Shown piece by piece: positions 5,650 through 11,021 of a DNA stretch of 11,021 nt. This DNA comes from Clostridiales bacterium (GTDB taxonomy: Bacteria; Bacillota; Clostridia; Oscillospirales; Oscillospiraceae), in the NCBI GenBank assembly GCA_003533405.1, contig DQDL01000117.1, positions 47,232 through 58,252 on the forward strand. Direction: 5' to 3'. Every line of letters begins with the position of its first letter. The first letter of the stretch is position 1. The position numbers and the translations under genes are program-made. The notes beneath the pieces are model-generated. The model made no database searches and was not told the DNA's origin. It saw only the letters and a program-made list of their open reading frames with translations.

Positions 5650-6924
5650 ATGATAAAGACTGACAAAAAATACTCGCAGTACCTGCAGATTCTCAAGGAG
5701 GAGCTTATCCCCGCAATGGGCTGCACCGAGCCTATCGCAATGGCATACGCCGCTGCAAAGGCCCGTGCCGTGCTCGGGAAAATGCCGGAGAAGATTGACA
5801 TCGTCATAAGCGGCAACATTATCAAAAATGTGAAAAGTGTCATCGTGCCGAATACGGGCGGCCTAAAGGGAATCACCGCCGCCATTGCAGCCGGTGTCGC
5901 CGTAGGCAACGCAGACAAGCAGCTTGAAGTGCTCGCCGATGTAAAGCAGGAGGATATACCCAAGATAGCAGAGTTTATGGACTCGTGCCGGATGACCGTC
6001 ATGAAGTCGCAAAGCGACAAGCTGCTGGACATCGACCTGCACATGTACGCAGGCTCGGACAGCGTGCGCCTGCGCATAACGGATCTGCACACGAATATCG
6101 TGCTCATCGAGAAAAACGGTAAGGTGCTGCTCAAAAAGGACAGTGCTGCCGATGACGGCGGTGAAACAGACCGCAGTGTTTTGAATGTGCAGGACATAGT
6201 CGATTTTGCCGAAACGGTCGATATCGACGATGTGCGTGAGCTTTTGGAAAAGCAGATAGGATATAACCTCGCCATATCCGAGGAGGGGCTTCACGGCTCG
6301 TACGGTGCGTCGATAGGCAAAACGCTTATCGCCACGAGGGGCGAGGATGTGCGTGTGCGTGCAAGGGCGCAGGCGGCAGCAGGCTCGGATGCGAGAATGA
6401 GCGGCTGCGAGCTGCCTGTCGTCATAGTCTCCGGCAGCGGTAATCAGGGCATGACCGCTTCCCTGCCGGTAATCGTCTACGCAAACGACATGGGTGCAAG
6501 CCACGAACGGCTTTTGCGGGCGCTGGTGGTGTCAAACCTCATCACCATCCATCAGAAAACGCCCATCGGCAGGCTCAGCGCCTTCTGCGGTGCTGTGAGC
6601 GCAGGCTGCGGAGCGGCCGCAGGTGTCGCATGGCTCATTGACGGCACGACCGAAGCCGTGTCGGCGACTATAACCAACACGCTCGGCATGATATCCGGCA
6701 CGGTGTGTGACGGGGCAAAGCCCTCGTGCGCAGCGAAGATAGCCTCCGCCGTTGAGGCTGGGCTTTTAGGCTTTGACCTCTACGAGAACGGCAAGGGTCT
6801 GCACGGCGGCGACGGCATACTCAAAAACGATGTTGAAAAGACCATAGAGTCGGTCGGTCAGCTCGCCCGTGAGGGTATGCGCGAGACCGATGCCGAAATT
6901 CTCGACATTATGCTCGATGAGTAA
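5650..6924 (+). CDS. cyuA: L-cysteine desulfidase (CyuA/UPF0597, serine-dehydratase-alpha-like)
   Basis: A 424-residue cytoplasmic enzyme of the CyuA/YhaM (UPF0597) family, related to the alpha subunit of Fe-S L-serine dehydratase. Characterised members are [4Fe-4S] enzymes that split L-cysteine into pyruvate, ammonia and sulfide. Visible: PAMGCTEP with Cys25 near the start, matching the conserved first ligand; SGSGNQGM at 261-268; and cysteines 313, 320, 353 and 360 in SAFCGAVSAGCG and GTVCDGAKPSC, the region expected to supply the other cluster ligands. Length matches the family (about 430). There is no separate beta subunit or cysteine importer next to it, unlike E. coli cyuAP. It is transcribed alone, divergent from the pssA-like gene, and ends at a strong terminator. 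Serine deamination is an alternative activity. Family assignment is very secure. Confidence 0.93.
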   Translation: MIKTDKKYSQYLQILKEELIPAMGCTEPIAMAYAAAKARAVLGKMPEKIDIVISGNIIKNVKSVIVPNTGGLKGITAAIAAGVAVGNADKQLEVLADVKQEDIPKIAEFMDSCRMTVMKSQSDKLLDIDLHMYAGSDSVRLRITDLHTNIVLIEKNGKVLLKKDSAADDGGETDRSVLNVQDIVDFAETVDIDDVRELLEKQIGYNLAISEEGLHGSYGASIGKTLIATRGEDVRVRARAQAAAGSDARMSGCELPVVIVSGSGNQGMTASLPVIVYANDMGASHERLLRALVVSNLITIHQKTPIGRLSAFCGAVSAGCGAAAGVAWLIDGTTEAVSATITNTLGMISGTVCDGAKPSCAAKIASAVEAGLLGFDLYENGKGLHGGDGILKNDVEKTIESVGQLAREGMRETDAEILDIMLDE

Positions 6925-6933
6925 TATGCATAC

Positions 6934-6967
6934 AAAAACTGCTGCACCGTTTGGTGCAGCAGTTTTT
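6934..6967. terminator. Bidirectional terminator between convergent genes
   Basis: A perfect 15-bp inverted repeat (6934-6948 with 6953-6967), with CTGCTGCACC as core and A5 and T5 ends around the loop GTTT. It serves both the rightward cysteine desulfidase gene, ending at 6924, and the leftward transglutaminase gene; its last base overlaps that gene's stop codon. Confidence 0.95.
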
Positions 6968-9429
6968 CATTTTGCTTTTATCGAAACTGTATTGCTGTAG
7001 GCCGAAGCAATGCTTTTGCCGCTCACGGCCTTGACTGCCTTGACCTTGTAGTAATACTTGGTGTTTTTCTTTGCACCGGTATTGGTGTAGGTCTTATTTG
7101 TCGTCGAAGTGTAGTAGCTGAAGCTCTTGCCGTCTGTTGAGCGGTATATCCAGTACTTCGTTGCACCGGTGACGCTGCCCCAGCTCAGCTTCGGTTTGCC
7201 GCTTGAGGTCGTTATCTTCACAGACGGTGCGGCGGTGGATGCCTTGAGGCTCTTTGCGCCGCTGTATGCCGAGGCGACATTTGAGCCGTTCACGACGGCG
7301 ACTGCCTTGACCTTGTAGTAGTATGTAGTGCCGACGGTGACGGAGCCGTTTGTGTAGCTTGTCTTGGTCGTGCAGTCGTAATACTTGTAGTTAACGCCGT
7401 CAGTCGAGCGGTATATCCAGTACTTCGATGCACCGGTGACCGCTTTCCACTTGAGCTGCGGCTTGCCCGACGAACGATAGATGCTCACACTCGGGGCGGC
7501 GGGCTTGCGCCGGATGCCCTTTGACACGCTGAAATCGGAGGTCGTGCCCTCGGCGTTCACGGTCTTGACCTTGTAATAATAGGTCGTGCCCATATTGGTC
7601 GAGCCGTTTGTGTAGCTCGTGTTATTTGTGCCGTCGTACCAATCAAAGTTCTTGTTATCGGTCGAGCGGTATATCCAATATCTCGCTGCGCCGCTGACGG
7701 GGCTCCAATAGATCTGCGGCTTACCTGCCGAGGTCGTTATCTTAAGCTCGGGTGCGGCGGGCTTTACCGATGTGCTTGCCGCTGCGGCGCACTTGGCAAA
7801 CACCATATTGCTCTTTGAGCCTTCGGTGCTGCCGGTGACGGGCGTAACCCAGTAGTAATATGTCGAGCCGGTGACGGCCGAGGTGTCGATATAGCTATTT
7901 GTCTTTGACGAGGCATAGTACTCGATGTTGCTCTCCTTGGTGCCTCGGTAGACATAGTATTTGTCTGCGCCGGACATGGCTGTCCAGCTGAGCGAGGGCT
8001 TGCCGCTTACGCTATCGGCGACGGCGGAGATGCTCTCGACATAGGGCTTGCCGCCGGTGCTGTCCTGCACGCCGGTGAGCATGAAATTAGTTGCACGGGC
8101 AGCGTAGCTCATGTCAAGGCCGGACACGGTCGAGCCCTGATAGTCCCAATAGCTTGCGGCCTTGTACTTTTCGTCACGGTAGCGGCTGTCGGTCGAGGAA
8201 AGGCTCAGCTCATCACGGTTCCATGAGTTGAGCGAGCCGCGCTCGGCATCGACGGTGACCCAGCGGCTGCCTATATGGACCTCCGCCCACCAATGGTTCT
8301 TGCTTGCGGTGTTCACCTGACTTGTAAGGCCGTCGCTCGTGTCGTTTTTGCAGCCGTACACGGAGCGTGCCGGTATGCCCAGCGAGCGGCACAGCGCAAC
8401 TATCATGGCGGCGTAGCCGTCGCAGACGGTTGCGACCTTGCCGTCGGAGGTGCTGTTCGTGCTCGCAATTTTATTGCGCTGATTGTAGAGATTGTCGTAG
8501 GGGTTTACGCACTGGATATTATACTTGCCGCCCGTTTGGATATACAGGTCATACGCATAGTGGTCGTAGTAAAAATTCGTTGCCACATAGCTGTAGATCT
8601 TGGCAAGCTTGGCTGCATCGTTCGAAGCGCCCGCAGTTATGCTCTCTGCGACCTTTTTAATATACGCCACACGGTCGGCGGTCATGGGCTTGGAGTTAAA
8701 GCTTGCGTCCTTGAGCACATAGCTCATGTCCTTAAGGTACACATCGGTGTAGCGGGAGTTATACACGCTGCCGGTCGACTGCGTTTTCTTTGCGCTGTTT
8801 ACGATATCGGTAAACTCAATGAGCCTCGGGTCGTTGTTCGAGCCTGCGGAATAGAGCATCGCCGTGTTCCACACGAAGCCGTGCTCTCCGCCGAGCGTGC
8901 CCTCGTACCACTTTGCGCCGTTGCACACATCGGCATCGGCAGCGGTTTTGGCGGCGGTTATCCTCAGGAGATAAAAGCCCTTGGGCATTTTGCTCACGGT
9001 CTTGTGGCCCGGGCAGGAGTCCCACGCCTTATCGGCTGCGGTAAACACCTTGCCCTTTGTTGCTGTGACATCTGGGCTGCCAACTGCGGTGTTTATCTTC
9101 ACCGCAAAGCCGCCGTCCGAGGCGGGCTGGACGAACACATTTATATAATTTTTTGTGTTCCTGATGTTATAAAGCGCAATGCGCAGCATTTTAACGCCCG
9201 ACCGGGTCTTGCCCTTGACATAGAGGGTATTTTTCTCGCCCGAGGGGGTCGAAGCCTCGTAATATTCGCCGTTCATGAGCGAAGCAAAATCTTCGCTCGT
9301 GGAGGCGGTCTCGACCTGCGTCCACTTGGTCTGCTCTGCAAACGCCGCCGTGCCGAGGAGCGACACGGTCATGCACAGCGCCAAAAATGCGCACAGTGTC
9401 CGTCTTAAAATATGCCTGTTTTCTGTCAT
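6967..9429 (-). CDS. Secreted transglutaminase-like protein with four FnIII-like repeats
   Basis: An 820-residue exported protein. A signal peptide spans about 1-31 (basic start, hydrophobic 11-27, AFA before Glu32). Residues about 255-400 form a transglutaminase/protease-like domain with a full triad: Cys336 in ATVCDGYA, His379 in KNHWWAEVH and Asp394 in WVTVDAE. In bacteria such domains cleave or crosslink proteins or peptidoglycan peptides; the substrate here is unknown. The C-terminus has four FnIII-like repeats (about 468-546, 558-638, 643-729, 735-818), sharing SGKPxLxW, KYWIYRSTDG and TTYYYKVKAV blocks. There is no LPXTG or SLH anchor, so it may be released or bind through the repeats. 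It starts 7 nt after the coaX stop with a weak ribosome site (AGAAAGAGA) inside coaX, suggesting co-transcription. Its function is apparently unrelated to CoA, so the linkage may be only positional. Confidence 0.9.
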   Translation of the reverse strand: MTENRHILRRTLCAFLALCMTVSLLGTAAFAEQTKWTQVETASTSEDFASLMNGEYYEASTPSGEKNTLYVKGKTRSGVKMLRIALYNIRNTKNYINVFVQPASDGGFAVKINTAVGSPDVTATKGKVFTAADKAWDSCPGHKTVSKMPKGFYLLRITAAKTAADADVCNGAKWYEGTLGGEHGFVWNTAMLYSAGSNNDPRLIEFTDIVNSAKKTQSTGSVYNSRYTDVYLKDMSYVLKDASFNSKPMTADRVAYIKKVAESITAGASNDAAKLAKIYSYVATNFYYDHYAYDLYIQTGGKYNIQCVNPYDNLYNQRNKIASTNSTSDGKVATVCDGYAAMIVALCRSLGIPARSVYGCKNDTSDGLTSQVNTASKNHWWAEVHIGSRWVTVDAERGSLNSWNRDELSLSSTDSRYRDEKYKAASYWDYQGSTVSGLDMSYAARATNFMLTGVQDSTGGKPYVESISAVADSVSGKPSLSWTAMSGADKYYVYRGTKESNIEYYASSKTNSYIDTSAVTGSTYYYWVTPVTGSTEGSKSNMVFAKCAAAASTSVKPAAPELKITTSAGKPQIYWSPVSGAARYWIYRSTDNKNFDWYDGTNNTSYTNGSTNMGTTYYYKVKTVNAEGTTSDFSVSKGIRRKPAAPSVSIYRSSGKPQLKWKAVTGASKYWIYRSTDGVNYKYYDCTTKTSYTNGSVTVGTTYYYKVKAVAVVNGSNVASAYSGAKSLKASTAAPSVKITTSSGKPKLSWGSVTGATKYWIYRSTDGKSFSYYTSTTNKTYTNTGAKKNTKYYYKVKAVKAVSGKSIASAYSNTVSIKAK
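6976..8028 (-). repeat. Four tandem FnIII-like repeat units within the transglutaminase gene
   Basis: Approximate DNA ranges, from N- to C-terminal, are 8028-7792, 7758-7516, 7503-7243 and 7227-6976. The last three are close relatives at protein level, with nearly the same WIYRSTDG and TSYTNGS...GTTYYYKVK blocks; at DNA level the segment encoding KYWIYRSTDG is almost identical in each. The first unit is more diverged. This pattern fits tandem duplication of the C-terminal units, and copy number may vary between strains. Confidence 0.8.
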
Positions 9430-9436
9430 TTAGGGG

Positions 9437-10222
9437 TCATCTCTTTCTGTGGTCTCGCTTTGCGTTTTTTTCGTAAAGTATCGCAAGTCCTTTAAGTAAC
9501 AGTGCCGGCTCGTAGACTATTTCCCGTCTGCAATATGGGATGACAACACCGGCAAGGCCGCCGGTGGCAACGACGGAGACGGGAGCGCCCAGCTCCTCCT
9601 CCATGCGGTCTATCATGCCGTCGACAAGTGCCGCCGTGCCGTAGACTGCGCCGCTTTTCATGCTGTCAACGGTGTCCGTGCCGATGCACTTTGCCGGTGC
9701 TTCTATCGCAATGTTCGGCAAAAGGCTCGTGCCGGACGACAGTGCAGTGTACGAAAGCTTCACGCCCGGGATTATCGCACCGCCGGTGTAGGCGCCGTCC
9801 TTGTCGATGGCAACGATGGTCGTAGCCGTGCCCATATCGACAACGATGATGGGCGGCTTGAACATCGCAAGTGCGCCGACAGCGCCGGTTATAAGGTCGC
9901 CTGCGAGCGTGCCGGGGTCGTCAATTTTGACATTCACGCCGGTCTTTATGCCCGCTCCGACCACCATGCAGTCAAGGCCGGTGACCTTTTTTACCGCCGA
10001 GCGGATGGCACGGTTCAGCTGCGGCACGACCGAGGACAGGATAGCCCCGGTGAAGGCGTGGTAATCTATGCCGTCAAACTCAAAGCTCTGGCGCATCCTG
10101 AGCGCATAGTCGCTTGACAGGTCGTTGAGATTGGTCGCCAAGCGATAGGCGCTTCTGACCTCGCCGTTATCAACGCAGCCTATGACAACATTGGTGTTGC
10201 CTACATCGATGGTGAGTATCAT
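9437..10222 (-). CDS. coaX: Type III pantothenate kinase
   Basis: A 261-residue cytoplasmic enzyme of the ASKHA fold that phosphorylates pantothenate with ATP, the first committed step of CoA synthesis. Type III enzymes need a monovalent cation and are not inhibited by CoA. Visible landmarks: DVGNTN at 6-11 (phosphate loop), the Asp109 region (AGDLITGAVGA, where many homologues have GADR), VVDMGTATT at 127-135, GGAIIPG at 147-153 and VVATGGLAG at 217-225. Length is standard. The ATG at 10222 lies 4 nt after the stop of the ECF S component gene, with GAGG overlapping that stop, so the two are translationally coupled. The pairing fits uptake and trapping of pantothenate. Assignment is very secure. 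Confidence 0.96.
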   Translation of the reverse strand: MILTIDVGNTNVVIGCVDNGEVRSAYRLATNLNDLSSDYALRMRQSFEFDGIDYHAFTGAILSSVVPQLNRAIRSAVKKVTGLDCMVVGAGIKTGVNVKIDDPGTLAGDLITGAVGALAMFKPPIIVVDMGTATTIVAIDKDGAYTGGAIIPGVKLSYTALSSGTSLLPNIAIEAPAKCIGTDTVDSMKSGAVYGTAALVDGMIDRMEEELGAPVSVVATGGLAGVVIPYCRREIVYEPALLLKGLAILYEKNAKRDHRKR

Positions 10223-10226
10223 AGCT

Positions 10227-10823
10227 TTACCTCATTTTCTTTCCGGCACGGATGATTCTCGAAATGCCGGTACTGAGCACCATGTTCACGACGAGCTCAA
10301 TAAGGAAGTTCACGCCCGCAAGTCCGAACACGATATAAGTCACAAGATCCTGACCGCCCGCCATGGCGGCGAGGGTGTCTGCAAAGAACACCATCATGCC
10401 GACGACAAATAGGCCGGTGTTCACGATGGGGCATACTATGCCTGCGCAGATAACTGCCGCAAGCTCGTTTTTCTTGGCTATCGCCTTGTAGCACACGCCG
10501 GAGAGCCAGCCTGCCGCCGTGCCCTTGCCGAGGCAGGTCACGAGAAGTCCGAAGGGGCTCAGGCCCATGAGCAGCATGATAAAGCCGCCGTCCCAGCCCA
10601 AAATGCCGGTGAGGACGACGACGGCGCTGAACACGAAGCCCAAGATCGCACCTGCGCCCGTGCCGTAGATCGCAGCGCCGATGATTATTGGCGCAAGCGA
10701 AAGCGTTATCGTAACGGGACCGAATTTAACAAAATTGCTGAGGATCTGGAGCACGATGATGGTCGCACTCAAGATCGCAATGCCGGTCATGCGGCGGGTC
10801 TTGTCTGTTCTGTTTGTATTCAT
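10227..10823 (-). CDS. ECF transporter S component, probably pantothenate
   Basis: A 198-residue integral membrane protein with about six hydrophobic segments (roughly 12-32, 36-56, 58-76, 80-100, 118-145, 160-186) and a basic N-terminus, typical in size for a substrate-binding S component of energy-coupling-factor vitamin transporters. The ATPase and EcfT partners are not in the window, as expected for group II systems that share one module. The substrate is inferred from context: it overlaps the regulatory region of coaX and both share an operon, so pantothenate is likely (PanT-like). Start ATG at 10823, with AGGAGG 6 nt upstream. No clear promoter was found; TTGTGT and TAAATT 18 bp apart (minus strand, between about 10850 and 10882) are a weak candidate. 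Confidence 0.88.
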   Translation of the reverse strand: MNTNRTDKTRRMTGIAILSATIIVLQILSNFVKFGPVTITLSLAPIIIGAAIYGTGAGAILGFVFSAVVVLTGILGWDGGFIMLLMGLSPFGLLVTCLGKGTAAGWLSGVCYKAIAKKNELAAVICAGIVCPIVNTGLFVVGMMVFFADTLAAMAGGQDLVTYIVFGLAGVNFLIELVVNMVLSTGISRIIRAGKKMR

Positions 10824-10895
10824 TTTTAACCTCCTGCTGTCGCTCCACCTAATTTAGGGCTGGCAAACGGATCGACACAAAGACTACAATCTATT

Positions 10896-11004
10896 GGTTT
10901 TGACGGGCAGATTTCCGCTCATGCTGCGTTAAAGCGCTTGCAAATACGGAAGTATTCCCTTCACGCTTCGCCTTGCCTGAGCGAAAATCTGCTCCGGCAA
11001 AACT
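10896..11004. repeat. Approx. 105-bp imperfect palindrome, MITE-like
   Basis: Two arms of about 50 bp face each other around the loop GGAA (10948-10951), with AATAC/GTATT at the tip (10943-10947, 10952-10956). The outer arms pair well: TTTTG at 10898-10902 with CAAAA at 10998-11002, and GCAGATTTcCGCTCA with the complement of TGAGCGAAAATCTGC. The middle is looser. As RNA it would be a long hairpin. It contains no ORF, tRNA or known riboswitch. It looks like a small dispersed palindromic repeat upstream of the pantothenate operon; no second copy is in the window. Confidence 0.6.
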
Positions 11005-11021
11005 GCGCAGCACCTGTCAGT

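Noticed and set aside
5571..6504. Minus-strand open frames opposite the cysteine desulfidase gene
   Set aside because: The Ser/Cys/His-rich low-complexity translations are typical of antisense frames; the plus-strand gene has conserved Cys motifs and a promoter.
6976..8028. CRISPR array, because repeated blocks occur
   Set aside because: The repeats are about 240-260 bp protein-coding units in frame, not short repeats with unique spacers.
8275..9408. Long plus-strand open frame (377 codons) opposite the transglutaminase gene
   Set aside because: It is fully antisense to the signal peptide and catalytic domain of the real gene and has no ribosome site or recognisable domain.
10824..11021. 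tRNA gene or riboswitch upstream of the S component
   Set aside because: No cloverleaf, anticodon arm or TTCGA-type T-loop fits; the structure is explained by the long inverted repeat.

Overview
The window looks like an ordinary chromosomal stretch of a low-redox, Gram-positive gut-type anaerobe, most likely a clostridial Firmicute of the Oscillospiraceae/Ruminococcaceae sort. This is inferred from moderately GC-rich coding sequence with AT-rich promoters, strong AGGAGG-type ribosome binding sites, TTG and GTG starts, and the gene content: DegV, CoaX, an ECF S component, a clostridial CdsB/CyuA-type cysteine desulfidase and a Cys-rich Crp/Fnr regulator. No phage, IS, CRISPR, rRNA or tRNA gene was seen.

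Layout. Positions 1-231 hold terminators and an odd AT-rich repeat but no gene. A leftward operon (2391 to 232) encodes a DegV fatty-acid-binding protein, a small unrecognised beta-rich protein and a sugar-nucleotidyltransferase-like protein; its promoter overlaps a 9-bp perfect inverted repeat. Next come three leftward single-gene units: a membrane-anchored heptad-repeat coiled-coil protein (3969-2500), a Crp/Fnr-family regulator (about 4779-4132) and a phosphatidylserine-synthase-like CDP-alcohol phosphotransferase (5487-4873). Each has its own promoter and terminator. The last is divergent from a rightward L-cysteine desulfidase gene (5650-6924). A bidirectional terminator (6934-6967) separates that gene from a second leftward operon (10823 to 6967): an ECF transporter S component, type III pantothenate kinase (coaX) and a large secreted transglutaminase-like protein with four C-terminal FnIII-like repeats. 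A roughly 105-bp imperfect palindrome lies upstream of this operon at the right edge.

Functional themes, inferred: vitamin B5 salvage to CoA (S component plus CoaX), membrane lipid metabolism (DegV, CDP-alcohol phosphotransferase), cysteine breakdown to sulfide, pyruvate and ammonia, and cell-surface proteins. I found no convincing new multi-gene system. The items most worth checking are the unrecognised protein between degV and the nucleotidyltransferase (possibly SecB-like), the heptad-repeat membrane protein, the palindromes on promoters, and the edge palindrome.
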